Assembly (NCBI GenBank): GCA_008012115.1
Contig: SSEB01000021.1
Coordinates: 1 to 43,774, forward strand
DNA: 43,774 bases
Source of the DNA: Nevskiaceae bacterium
GTDB taxonomy: Bacteria > Pseudomonadota > Gammaproteobacteria > Nevskiales > Nevskiaceae
Reading direction: 5' to 3'
In this document: positions 15,800 through 24,337 of the stretch, one piece after another
Numbering within the stretch: the stretch's first letter is position 1
How the letters are laid out: each line of letters opens with the position of its first letter
The notes under the pieces: model-generated
Seen by the model: the letters and a program-made list of their open reading frames with translations, nothing else
What the model was told of the DNA's origin: nothing
The model's database searches: none
Position numbers and translations under genes: made by a program

Positions 15800-17287
15800 A
15801 TGAAGCCCCTCACCCTTCTGCCCTGCATCGCCTGCGCCGTGCTGCTGGGCGCCTGCTCGTCGAGCCATTCCGTCGCCACGCCCGCGACGCTGGCAACCTC
15901 GGCCGCCACGCCCAAGGCGGTGTGCGGACCGGGCTCGCGGCCGGAGACCGGCATCCAGGGCCGCGTCAGCGCTGCCGACCAAGCCAGTGGCCTCGCCACC
16001 CAGGGCATCACCTGCAACACCGAGCTGGTCGGCTCGTACACGGTGCCGGACGCGAAGGGCACTGTCGGCGGCTTCAAGGTGGAGCGCTACACCGACGCCG
16101 CCGGCCACGACTGCGCCTACTACGACACCACCTTCCTGTTCCCGACCAACATCCTCGACCAGACCGCCGGCGTGAACGTGCTGGACATGAGCGACCCGAC
16201 CAAGCCGACGCTGACCGCGTCGCTGACCACGCCGGCGATGCTGTCGCCGCACGAGTCGCTGGTGGTCAGCCAGCAGCGCGGCGTTCTCGCGGCGGTGCTC
16301 GGCAATCCGGCGTTCGGGCCGGGCGTGGTGGACGTCTATGACATCTCCGCCGACTGCCGCCATCCAGTGCTGAAGTCCACCGCGCCGGTCGGCGTGCTGG
16401 GTCACGAAAGCGGCATGGCGCCGGACGGCAAAACCTTCTACTCCGCCTCGCCCGGCACGCCCACCATCGTGGCCATCGACATCAGCAATCCCGCGCTGCC
16501 GGTGCCGCTGGCGATCCTGCCCTACGCCTCGCATGGCCTGTCGATCAGCGCCGACGGCAATCGCGCCTACCTCGCCGGCGTCGGCTCGCCTTCTGGCGCG
16601 GCCTGTGCCTACGCGCTCTCCTGCGACGTGCCCGACCCGAACCACGATCGCGGCCTGATCATCCTCGACGTGTCCGAAATCCAGGCGCGCAAGACCGCGC
16701 CACAGGCGCATGAGATCGCGCGCCTGCAGTGGCCGACCATGTCGATTCCGCAGAACGCGATTCCCTTCACGCAGAAAGGCCATCCCTACCTGCTGGAGAT
16801 CGACGAGTTCGCGCGCGGCGGCACGACGGGCAGCGGCCTGCCCGGCCCCAGCGGACTGGTCGGCGCCGGTCGCATCATCGACATTGGCGACGAGACGCAT
16901 CCCAAGGTGATCTCCGACCTGCGCCTGGAGGTGCACAACCCGGAGAACTACGCCGCCATCGCCAATGACCCGGGCGCGCAGTTCGTCGGCCAGGGCTATG
17001 CCGGTCACTACTGCAACGTGCCGACGCGGGTCGATCCGACCATCGCCGCCTGCAGCATGATCCTCTCCGGGCTGCGCGTGTTCGACATCCGCGACCCGGC
17101 GCACCCGAAGGAGATCGCCTACTACAACGCGCCGCAGTATCCGCGCGTGACGCCCTACCTGGTGCAAAGCGGCTACGCGATGTCGAGCCCGTCGTTCGTG
17201 CCGGAACGCCACGAGATCTGGTACTCCGACGTGTACAGCGGCTTCTATGCCGTGCGGCTGACCAATGGCGCGTGGCCTTCAAACTAG
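15800..17287 (+). CDS. LVIVD repeat lipoprotein (paralogue 2)
   Basis: A 495-residue lipoprotein (lipobox LGAC, Cys19) closely similar to the gene at 13496: shared blocks include ETGIQGRVS, GGFKVERYTDAAGHDCAYYD, MLSPHESLVVS, GHYCNVPTRVDPTI and the C-terminal SGFYAVRLTNGAWPSN. It has an extra loop around residues 265-285 (CAYALSCDVPDPNHDRG) with two additional cysteines. The family has no known function. The start is set at ATG 15800 because the signal peptide begins there. Its last 80 bases and about 50 bases of downstream sequence recur, diverged, at 23970-24104, flanking the operon that follows. Confidence 0.85.
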   Translation: MKPLTLLPCIACAVLLGACSSSHSVATPATLATSAATPKAVCGPGSRPETGIQGRVSAADQASGLATQGITCNTELVGSYTVPDAKGTVGGFKVERYTDAAGHDCAYYDTTFLFPTNILDQTAGVNVLDMSDPTKPTLTASLTTPAMLSPHESLVVSQQRGVLAAVLGNPAFGPGVVDVYDISADCRHPVLKSTAPVGVLGHESGMAPDGKTFYSASPGTPTIVAIDISNPALPVPLAILPYASHGLSISADGNRAYLAGVGSPSGAACAYALSCDVPDPNHDRGLIILDVSEIQARKTAPQAHEIARLQWPTMSIPQNAIPFTQKGHPYLLEIDEFARGGTTGSGLPGPSGLVGAGRIIDIGDETHPKVISDLRLEVHNPENYAAIANDPGAQFVGQGYAGHYCNVPTRVDPTIAACSMILSGLRVFDIRDPAHPKEIAYYNAPQYPRVTPYLVQSGYAMSSPSFVPERHEIWYSDVYSGFYAVRLTNGAWPSN

Positions 17288-17438
17288 ACAATGAGCTGGC
17301 GACATTGAGGGCAGGTTTCAGTCCGGAAAGGGCATCGAGATCGGCGCTCAAATGGCCGGACGCGCCCCATGTCTGTTGGCTCCAAGTTCGGTGTGCTGTA
17401 AACACTTCAATGCAATGAAAGTAGAGCGGGAAAGTTAA

Positions 17439-17476
17439 GCCCAGATGCGTGCAATAAAACAGGCACGCATCTGGGC
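17439..17476. terminator. Strong hairpin terminator for the minus-strand propeller operon
   Basis: GCCCAGATGCGTGC (17439-17452) pairs perfectly with GCACGCATCTGGGC (17463-17476), a 14-bp stem with a 10-base loop. On the minus strand it follows the stop of the 17495-19747 gene by 18 bases and is followed by TTAACTTT. It could also serve the plus-strand LVIVD gene, where the following bases are CATTTCTC. Confidence 0.8.
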
Positions 17477-17494
17477 CATTTCTCATGCATCTAA

Positions 17495-19747
17495 CTAATG
17501 AGATGCGGCCGGTGGAAGTAGCGCCAAGGCCTCCGCCAGAGAACGACGACCGGCGTTCAGATCGTCAAATATCGCCTGCCTCCCGCCATTGTTGATTAGG
17601 CGCGTGCGTGTACTCACAAAATGCGCGTCAGCACGGGCTAAATGGCCTTGAACCTGTGCAGCTATAGAGTTGTCGATCTCGCCCTTCTCTAGGGCCATCC
17701 TCACCAATGCACTTGCTTGACGAGTAGTGTTGGGAGGAAGTTTGCGGACAACGTCAAACATAAGCTGCCAACGCGAGAAATTCCAATGTCCAACCGCTTG
17801 AAGGAACATTTGATTCTCCATGAAACTGATAACGTCGCGAGCATGGGCCAAGGGGCTAACTGGCACCATTCCTTGTAGGCCGCCCGGCGCGTACCCTTGA
17901 GCGTAGAAATCGCCGCCGTCAGGTGGCGGGGTGGTTTCCAGGTGTGGATTGACGGTGTTGAGCCATGCCTTGCTGCGACCTTCCGCTCGCCACGAGTCAC
18001 ACACTCCCCCCCATCGACCAAAGCAACCGCCGCCCATCCAACTACCCCGCTGCGGGTATGCCAGTGCGTAGCTGTTGGGCACGTACGAACCATTGCTTGG
18101 GTCTACATTGACGAGGGCTTGTTTAAAAAGTGAGTAGAAAGTGGCGCTGTTCAAAGTCCCGTTGTATAGGAGTGAGGGAGGTGCCGTCATAACATTCAGA
18201 TATTGTGGAACGACCCCCTGGAATGTGTATTTTGGAGCGGGATCAATAGTGATGTTGGATGGTAGGCCCTCAACAGTTGGGCCGTTGTTCAAATTGCCAA
18301 AACCTGGCCCAAGCAGGAAAGACCAATCTTGCTGCCCCCAGCCTGGCACTGGCGCTAGTGTCTTTTCACTCAGATTAAGTTGCAACGCGATCATGTTGTT
18401 GTCGTTCGCATTCGTCAGGTAACCATTGAATGCAATTTGTGGAGAGAATCCAACGGTAAGACCGGGAGCGGATTTTGCGACCAAAGAGCCATCTTTGGTG
18501 TCAAAGGCATACATGATGCCGCTTTCATCCGAGGCATAGACAACCGCAGCAAATGGGTCGGCCGAAGGATCAATATCCGTCAGGTACTCGATGGTTGGGC
18601 TCGTGCTTCCGTTTGCGCCCATGGCACCGGCACCCAAAGTGGTCCACGCACGCTCTAGGCGCCATATCCCATTGCTCTCGACGATTCGGACGGCATATAC
18701 CTTGCCACCACCTCCCGGCTCGTCTGAAGCTCCGGCTTGGTAGATGGTTGCCGTTGTCGGATCAAATGCTTGGGTTTCAGTGAAGGGAAGGCCTATGCCT
18801 AATGCCCCGCAAGACGACTCGCGAACCGTGCGCAGGAACGTTTCTTCTCCATGACCCCAGTAAAGGTCTCCCAAAATATTTGGGCACTCCGTCGGCACGT
18901 TCTGGTCAATGTGAAGAGAATCAAGAATTCTGTTTCCTTGGTAGTTCTCTTCAATGTTCACCAGGATGAACGAGCCTGTAGTACATGCGGCAGCTAGCAG
19001 GTGTGGACTTGAAATATCTCGCCTGTAGATAATTGCGTTGCCAGCCCATGGACGCCCTCCACACGCGCTTGCGATGTCTATGACCCATAACGGCTGTTTG
19101 TAGCCAGCGACCGGACGCTCCGGCGAGAAGGCCCACAGCTGATCCAAATCTCCAACGTACGCGTTTCCTTTGTCATCCACAGTGGCGGCGACAAAGTAAG
19201 TCCATGGATCAGGAGTGCTTTTATCATTGTTGCAAGTCAGCGGATCAACTGACATGTCTTCGTAATCACAGTTGGGATCTTTGATCCAAGGCGCTGTGCT
19301 CCAGAGAATGGCTCCGTTACGTGCATCAACGGCATAGACATTCGGATAACCGCTATTGGCGCCGGGCGTCCAATACAGTACCGAGCCATCTGGCGTGGGA
19401 CTTGCCGGGAACGGGCTAAACGATCCTGGTTTTGAAGCGTCCCTCTGCAATGCCTGCCACTTGAGCTCAAACGCGGAGGTGCCAATGGCGGCCCAGATCC
19501 TCTCGTCGTTGTACGTCGTGCCGTGAATCGTCGAGCCTACGATGTCCGCGGCCCCAAGGGGCTGCCCACTATCGTTCAGCCCGCGGCAACTCACATTCGA
19601 TGAAGCGGGGATGTTGTAACAGTACTCACTTTGATAGGAACCACGATGTGGACGGCCATTGTTCTTCCCTGGCTTCGGAGCAGCTATGCTTTCGCTTGCA
19701 TAGCAAGCAAGAAGAATAGCTACGGCAAATGCGATACGAAGATTCAT
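17495..19747 (-). CDS. Secreted PQQ-like beta-propeller protein
   Basis: A 750-residue exported protein with a Sec signal peptide ending near residue 22 (ESIAA-P). Repeats of the PQQ-enzyme-like propeller type are visible: VYAVDARNGAILWSTAPW, DSKDG-like blade ends such as MYAFDTKDGSLVAKSA, and KVYAVRIVESNGIWRLERAW. I see no CxxC haem site or the catalytic Asp signature of quinoprotein dehydrogenases, so an enzyme role is not supported. The C-terminal 130 residues are helical and outside the propeller. The gene is third in a minus-strand run after two secreted paralogues (65-bp gap) and is followed by a strong terminator. Base composition is clearly less GC-rich than the flanking genes. Function unknown. 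Confidence 0.75.
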   Translation of the reverse strand: MNLRIAFAVAILLACYASESIAAPKPGKNNGRPHRGSYQSEYCYNIPASSNVSCRGLNDSGQPLGAADIVGSTIHGTTYNDERIWAAIGTSAFELKWQALQRDASKPGSFSPFPASPTPDGSVLYWTPGANSGYPNVYAVDARNGAILWSTAPWIKDPNCDYEDMSVDPLTCNNDKSTPDPWTYFVAATVDDKGNAYVGDLDQLWAFSPERPVAGYKQPLWVIDIASACGGRPWAGNAIIYRRDISSPHLLAAACTTGSFILVNIEENYQGNRILDSLHIDQNVPTECPNILGDLYWGHGEETFLRTVRESSCGALGIGLPFTETQAFDPTTATIYQAGASDEPGGGGKVYAVRIVESNGIWRLERAWTTLGAGAMGANGSTSPTIEYLTDIDPSADPFAAVVYASDESGIMYAFDTKDGSLVAKSAPGLTVGFSPQIAFNGYLTNANDNNMIALQLNLSEKTLAPVPGWGQQDWSFLLGPGFGNLNNGPTVEGLPSNITIDPAPKYTFQGVVPQYLNVMTAPPSLLYNGTLNSATFYSLFKQALVNVDPSNGSYVPNSYALAYPQRGSWMGGGCFGRWGGVCDSWRAEGRSKAWLNTVNPHLETTPPPDGGDFYAQGYAPGGLQGMVPVSPLAHARDVISFMENQMFLQAVGHWNFSRWQLMFDVVRKLPPNTTRQASALVRMALEKGEIDNSIAAQVQGHLARADAHFVSTRTRLINNGGRQAIFDDLNAGRRSLAEALALLPPAASH

Positions 19748-19812
19748 ACGGAGTTCCCTCCCTGTGTGAATGCCATCATGCGAAACGCATTACGCGCATA
19801 GAGCCCCGAAAA

Positions 19813-21240
19813 TCATGATTTCTTAAGAGCGCGCTGGCGCTTTGCGAAGAGCAGAAGCATCAGCCCCGCCAGCGCCAGCCAGTCGATGCTGCCACCGCCA
19901 CTCTTGTCCCCCTTACTGCCGGAAACCGCTGCCTGCGGCGGATTACAGCCGAGCTTCTCTGCATCTGCCGATGTGGCGTAGTACGTGCCACTCGGGTAGT
20001 AAGGGCCCAATGCTCGCTGCTCGTCGCCGATATCTTTGATGTCGCTAGTCGAGTTCGTGAAGTCGGGGCTGGGTAGGATGTTGCGTATGTACATGAACGA
20101 TCGCGGTCCCATCGGGAGCCATGCGAAACCGCACGCTTCGCGCGCGTTCCTGGGCCGATCGGCAGGCGAGGAAACCATGATGTTGTAGTCGCCGTTGGCG
20201 TCGAGCGGAATATGCTCGTCGCTTACACAGGCGATGTATTGCGTTGTCTCAAGGCCCGAGCAGATTGACCAGTAACGCAACTGCCCGCCCTGCATGATCT
20301 CCTCCCCGTTGTATGTGTGCGGGAACGTCGGCATGCGTCCGCGTATCACAAGGACTTCGCCATGCCCCCGGCTTGCGATAGAGAAAAGGTATTTCGTATC
20401 GGGGTTTTCGCCGAATCCGAGCGCGGAGGGGAACGCCGCTGCGAGTTGCTGGGTCGGGACGTTACTCGTGGCATCGCTTCCGATGCTGAGCAGGTAGGTC
20501 TTGACGATGTTCTTGTGCAGGAACCAGCGCGGTGGGTTGTAGCCGCTGAGCTCGGCGGATGGCAGCAGGCCGCCGCCGCCGGTCGCGAGAAAGCCTAGCG
20601 CCTCGGTGATGCCAAGCTTTGGCAACTCCACCGATGGACATACAGGCGTTGCCAGCCGGGTCCCGTCAGCGGTGACCACTGTGAGCGTCGGCGAGCCGGA
20701 GCCGCCAAATCGGTCCAGGCCAGCGTCGGGCACGTAGAGTCGGATCCCGAAGAAGGTGGCAGGCAGACCCTCTTCGGACTGCGCATAGAGCGTGTTGGGT
20801 GGGCGCTTCCCGGTCGGGGCGCGGTCGTTGACAACCTTCAGGGTGTATGAACGCTCGGATGCCGTGCGGTTGGCGCCGATCCGGAACGGATTGGTGGAGC
20901 CAGGGTCCGGGTCAATATCCACATCGGCGAGGCCGTCGATGGTTTTGAGCCTGGGGTCGTAGGCGGACCACGCCAGGTAACGGGCGTGCGGATAGTTCGC
21001 CTTGATCTCGATGTAACCGCCCGGCGGGATCGTCGGCGCTGGGGCAATCGCAATCGCGTAGTTCGCGTCTTCGTCGGGATAGACGATGTTGATGTTCTCA
21101 TTGAGTTCGAGATCAATCCACTGGCAGCTCGACGTCGGCAACGCTTGTGCATAGGACGATGACGTACATGCCAGCCACGCCGCGAGGACCAGAAGCAGCG
21201 TTCGGGAGATGGGGCCCAACAGGCGGGCGTCGAGATTCAT
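19813..21240 (-). CDS. Secreted protein with C-terminal sorting-type tail (paralogue B)
   Basis: A 475-residue exported protein with an N-terminal signal (LLLVLAAWLACTSSSYAQA). The mature region shares an ordered set of blocks with the upstream paralogue: GGYIEIKANYPHARYLAWSAYDPR, GYNPPRWF, ENPDTKY, RYWSICSGLETT, IPLDANGDYNIMVSSPADRP and NAREACGFAWLPMGPRS. It ends KSGGGSIDWLALAGLMLLL plus a basic tail (KRQRALKKS): Gly-rich motif, hydrophobic helix, basic cluster. That layout matches GlyGly-CTERM-like protein-sorting tails. The ATG overlaps the upstream gene's stop (ATGA), with AAGGAG ten bases before. I cannot name the family; surface location is inference. Confidence 0.75.
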   Translation of the reverse strand: MNLDARLLGPISRTLLLVLAAWLACTSSSYAQALPTSSCQWIDLELNENINIVYPDEDANYAIAIAPAPTIPPGGYIEIKANYPHARYLAWSAYDPRLKTIDGLADVDIDPDPGSTNPFRIGANRTASERSYTLKVVNDRAPTGKRPPNTLYAQSEEGLPATFFGIRLYVPDAGLDRFGGSGSPTLTVVTADGTRLATPVCPSVELPKLGITEALGFLATGGGGLLPSAELSGYNPPRWFLHKNIVKTYLLSIGSDATSNVPTQQLAAAFPSALGFGENPDTKYLFSIASRGHGEVLVIRGRMPTFPHTYNGEEIMQGGQLRYWSICSGLETTQYIACVSDEHIPLDANGDYNIMVSSPADRPRNAREACGFAWLPMGPRSFMYIRNILPSPDFTNSTSDIKDIGDEQRALGPYYPSGTYYATSADAEKLGCNPPQAAVSGSKGDKSGGGSIDWLALAGLMLLLFAKRQRALKKS

Positions 21241-22775
21241 ATCCCAGCATCTCCTTGAGAGGTGGACAACGATGCGACCTTCAAGCACTCTGCGGGATAT
21301 ACCCAGCGCAACTGGGCCGTGATCTGACTGTTCCGGACCCGCATTGTTCGCTTGAGTTGACGCTTTGCAGAAAGCAGAAGCATCAGCCCCATCAGTGCCA
21401 GCCAGTCGAGGCTACCGCCACCACCCTTGTCCCCTACGCTGCCTGAAGCCGCCGTCTGCGGCGGATTGCAGCCGAGCTTCTCCGCATCTGTCGGCGAGGC
21501 GTAGTACGTGCCGCGTGGATAGTAATCGCCCAGAACACGCTCCTCGCTGCCATGCTCGACAATATTGTTGATCGCGTGCTCGAACCCGGGGTTGGCAAGG
21601 ATGTTGCGCACCGCGATGATGGAACGCGGGGCGGCCGGGATCCACGCAAAGCCGCATTCTTCGCGCGCGTTCGTAGGGCGATTGGCCGCCGCAGAGACCA
21701 TGATGTGGTAGAAGCCGTCCGCGTCCAGTGGAATCTGATCGTCATGTCGGCAGCCCAGGTACATCGTTGTGTCGATATAACTGCAGAACGACCAATAACG
21801 CATTTGTGCATCCCTCATCACAGGCTCCCCTTTGTACGTAGGGGGATAGGTCGGCGCCTTTCCGGTTAACACCAAAACCTGTCCGTAGGTTTGGTTGAAT
21901 GCAGTCATCATGTACTTCGCAGCTGGGTTCTCGCCGACACCGGCCAGGGGGACGTTTTGCGCCAGTTGATCCAGAGGAATCGACGCAGGCTCAATGGCCG
22001 GGCCGAAGAGGCTGTTGATGTAGAGTTCGACGACGTTGTTCCAGGATTTGAACCATACAGGCGGGTTATACCCGCCGAAGTCGATCTGCGGGAAAGCGAG
22101 CGGAAGGCTGAGACCCGCGAGTAAAGGGGTCGCTGCCAAAGGCAGAGTGATCGTTGGACAGTCCTGCGGCGCTGAACGCGTGCCGTCGGCACTGACGGAA
22201 GTGACCACCGGCCATCCCACGTCGCCCGTCGCGTCCCGTCCGACATCCGGAACGTAGCTGCGCAGAAGAATGAGGCCTAGAGGTCCGGACGTACGCGAGC
22301 CGTCCTGTGATGTGGTGTAAATCGTGTTGGGTGCGCGCAGGCCACTCGGAACAGTCGCGTTCACCATTTTGACGGTGTAAGAGCGATTGACCGCGTTGCG
22401 ATCACCGCCGACGACGGACGGATTGACTGAGCCCGAATCGGGCACGATGTTGAAATCCTGAAGCGCATCGACGGCCTTCATGCGCGGGTCATAGTTGGTA
22501 AAGGAGAGATAACGCGCGTGGGGGAATTTCCCCTTCAGCTCGATGTATCCACCGTTCGGAATAGTGAATACACCTATCGCGTATTTGGCGCCCTCGTCCG
22601 GCCATCCCCAGTTGGCGGCATCACCCGATGCGGGTACTGAAAGAATCCAGTTGCAGGAACGTGTCGGCGGTTCCTGTTGCGCTTGCGCGGGAACAACGAA
22701 CGTCAGCCACGCTCCGGTCAACGCCAGGAGCGTTCCGCATCCTCGCACCAGAGATTCGAAAAATCTCGAACTCAT
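21237..22775 (-). CDS. Secreted protein with internal sorting-type tail (paralogue A)
   Basis: A 512-residue exported paralogue of the next gene, with a signal peptide ending VPAQA and matching blocks GGYIELKGKFPHARYLSFTNYDPR, GYNPPVWFKSWNN, QVLVLTGKAPTYPP, RYWSFCSYIDTT and NAREECGFAWIPAAPRS. The tail GGGGSLDWLALMGLMLLLSAKRQ mirrors the paralogue, but here the frame continues about 39 residues past the basic cluster (ending TSQGDAGI) into the next gene's ribosome binding site. Either the original stop was lost or there is a sequencing error; a C-terminal sorting tail normally ends the protein. The ATG at 22775 has GGAGG upstream. It is the first gene of the three-gene operon divergent from the AraC gene. 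Confidence 0.75.
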   Translation of the reverse strand: MSSRFFESLVRGCGTLLALTGAWLTFVVPAQAQQEPPTRSCNWILSVPASGDAANWGWPDEGAKYAIGVFTIPNGGYIELKGKFPHARYLSFTNYDPRMKAVDALQDFNIVPDSGSVNPSVVGGDRNAVNRSYTVKMVNATVPSGLRAPNTIYTTSQDGSRTSGPLGLILLRSYVPDVGRDATGDVGWPVVTSVSADGTRSAPQDCPTITLPLAATPLLAGLSLPLAFPQIDFGGYNPPVWFKSWNNVVELYINSLFGPAIEPASIPLDQLAQNVPLAGVGENPAAKYMMTAFNQTYGQVLVLTGKAPTYPPTYKGEPVMRDAQMRYWSFCSYIDTTMYLGCRHDDQIPLDADGFYHIMVSAAANRPTNAREECGFAWIPAAPRSIIAVRNILANPGFEHAINNIVEHGSEERVLGDYYPRGTYYASPTDAEKLGCNPPQTAASGSVGDKGGGGSLDWLALMGLMLLLSAKRQLKRTMRVRNSQITAQLRWVYPAECLKVASLSTSQGDAGI

Positions 22776-22882
22776 TTCCACACCCCTCCAAGAGTCTTTA
22801 ATCGTTATCGACCCTTCGCCGGTTCCAGCCATCAAGCGAGGTCAGCGTTCAGTTAAGCTGGCAGCGTCACTCTTGGTATTGC

Positions 22883-22914
22883 CATTTGGCGACTCATCTT
22901 TAACATTAGGCGAC
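22883..22914. promoter_or_regulatory. Candidate AraC operator: two 11-bp direct repeats, 21 bp apart
   Basis: CATTTGGCGAC (22883-22893) and CATTAGGCGAC (22904-22914) match at 10 of 11 positions and are spaced 21 bp start to start. They lie in the 152-bp divergent spacer, the second ending just before the AraC gene's ribosome binding site (AAGGGGG). Placement suggests autoregulation plus control of the divergent secreted-protein operon. Confidence 0.55.
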
Positions 22915-22927
22915 AAGGGGGTGTGCC

Positions 22928-23950
22928 GTGGGCAATCTGCTGCGAGCCGCGAATCTTCGAGGTTACGAGGAGCTGGTACGGCAATTGGGCTGCGACCCGG
23001 CCCGCCTTCTTGCACGCTTCCACATTCCCAAAAGCTTTGCGCGGGATGGAGATCTCTTTCTGTCTTACCGCAATGTGTCGTTGCTGCTTGAGGCCAGCGC
23101 AACGGATTTCGAATGCCCGGATTTCGGACTGCGGCTGTCGCGCTGGCAGGGCCTGGATATTCTGGGCCCGATTGCAGTCATTGCTCGCAATGCCGAAAAC
23201 GTGCTCGATGCATTCGAGGCCATTTCCCGATACATCTATGTCCATAGCCCCGCATTGCGCGTATCGCTTGAACAGCCATCCGGACAGCGCTATTACCGGC
23301 TTGTCTTCGAAATCGTCGAGCCGAACATGCCACAACAACGCCAGGCCCACGAACTGGGCATGGCAAATGGCATGCAGATCCTGCGCATGCTGGGCGGTCC
23401 ACGCGCGAAGCCGCTGAAGTTGTTCCTTCCAACAACGCGGATCGCGCCGGAAAAAGCCTATCGCGAGTTATTCGGTTGCCCCGTGATCTTCGAGCAGAGT
23501 TGGTGTGGTTTCCATCTGCCAATGACCTTGCTTCGACAGCCGATCGACCACGCCAACTCTGATACCAAGCGTCTGGCGATCATGTATCTGCAGTCCCAGT
23601 ACCCACCCGGAACGACATCGGTCGCGGTGCGCATTACGGAACTCATCCGGCGCTTGCTACCGACAGGGCATTGCTGCATTGAAGCCGTTGCCGAGCAGAT
23701 GGCCATGCATCCGCGCACATTGCAGCGGCGGCTCATCGAAGAAGGAAAGCGCTACGACGACTTGCTCGATCAGCAGCGCCGCGAACAGGCGGCACGATAC
23801 CTGGCTGAAACCGATATGCATCTCAGCCAGATCACCGGCCTGCTCGGATACACCGAGCAAAGTGCTCTGAACCGATCCGTACGACGCTGGTTTGGCACCA
23901 CTCCCGGTGCGTATCGCACAAGCCTGCGTCGCAAGAACCGCTCGCAATAG
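22928..23950 (+). CDS. AraC family transcriptional regulator
   Basis: A 340-residue regulator of the OruR-like AraC subgroup. The ligand-binding region includes FGLRLSRWQGLDILGPIAVIA; the DNA-binding domain has MHPRTLQRRL and QITGLLGYTEQSALNRSVRRWFG. It starts with GTG at 22928, eight bases after AAGGGGG. It is divergent from the secreted paralogue/propeller operon and is the obvious candidate regulator. Codon use is less GC-rich than in the other two AraC genes here, in keeping with the whole block having been acquired. Nineteen bases past its stop begins the LVIVD tail remnant. Confidence 0.9.
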   Translation: MGNLLRAANLRGYEELVRQLGCDPARLLARFHIPKSFARDGDLFLSYRNVSLLLEASATDFECPDFGLRLSRWQGLDILGPIAVIARNAENVLDAFEAISRYIYVHSPALRVSLEQPSGQRYYRLVFEIVEPNMPQQRQAHELGMANGMQILRMLGGPRAKPLKLFLPTTRIAPEKAYRELFGCPVIFEQSWCGFHLPMTLLRQPIDHANSDTKRLAIMYLQSQYPPGTTSVAVRITELIRRLLPTGHCCIEAVAEQMAMHPRTLQRRLIEEGKRYDDLLDQQRREQAARYLAETDMHLSQITGLLGYTEQSALNRSVRRWFGTTPGAYRTSLRRKNRSQ

Positions 23951-23969
23951 GTGGCAAATGCCAATCAGG

Positions 23970-24104
23970 GCGCCGGAGCGCCAGGATATCTGGCACGCCG
24001 ACGTCTACAGTGGCTTCTACGCAGTGCGGTTAACCAATGGCGCTAGCCTTCGAGCTAGAGATTGGCCGGTGGTATGGAGCGCAGGTTTCAGCCCAAAGCG
24101 GAAG
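23970..24104 (+). pseudogene. LVIVD lipoprotein 3'-end remnant
   Basis: Translated on the plus strand this gives APERQDIWHADVYSGFYAVR and then LTNGAS, matching the C-terminus of the gene at 15800 (VPERHEIWYSDVYSGFYAVR, LTNGAW). The nucleotide match extends past the stop into the downstream sequence (GCAGGTTTCAG.CC in both, at 17311 and 24081). There is no upstream part, so it is a fragment. It is a direct repeat of 17200-17330, bracketing the AraC/secreted-protein block. Confidence 0.75.
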
Positions 24105-24195
24105 TGGCGTAAGGTCAGTAACTGTTGATAGTGCAGACATTCAAACTGCATAAAGGCCAGTCTAGGTGTCACTCCGCTCCACCGAGCGGTAACAA

Positions 24196-24223
24196 TTGGC
24201 GCAAAGGCCTATTGGCGTAGAAT
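24196..24223 (+). promoter_or_regulatory. Putative sigma70-type promoter
   Basis: TTGGCG (24196-24201), a 16-bp spacer and TAGAAT (24218-24223) lie 115 bases before the ParB-like gene. A similar TTGGTAGAATT run occurs at 25676-25686 before the methylase gene, but without a convincing -35 element. The rest of the 387-bp gap 23951-24337 holds the LVIVD remnant and nothing else I can name. Confidence 0.4.
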
Positions 24224-24337
24224 TAGCCTACGTGGGTGGGGCCAGTTTCCCGCCGCGGGGAGATCACAGCATGCGGAATGAGATGCGATTTCAGGATCGC
24301 GCCTCGTTCCGATCGCAATGACGCAGGGGACTTCAAC

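Noticed and set aside
17495..19747. Quinoprotein dehydrogenase assignment for the propeller protein
   Set aside because: Blade-like repeats are present, but the catalytic and haem-binding signatures of PQQ dehydrogenases are not seen.
24236..24337. N-terminal extension of the ParB-like protein
   Set aside because: The upstream codons overlap the putative promoter and have a Cys/Arg-rich composition unlike the protein; the ATG at 24338 has a better upstream AGGGGA.
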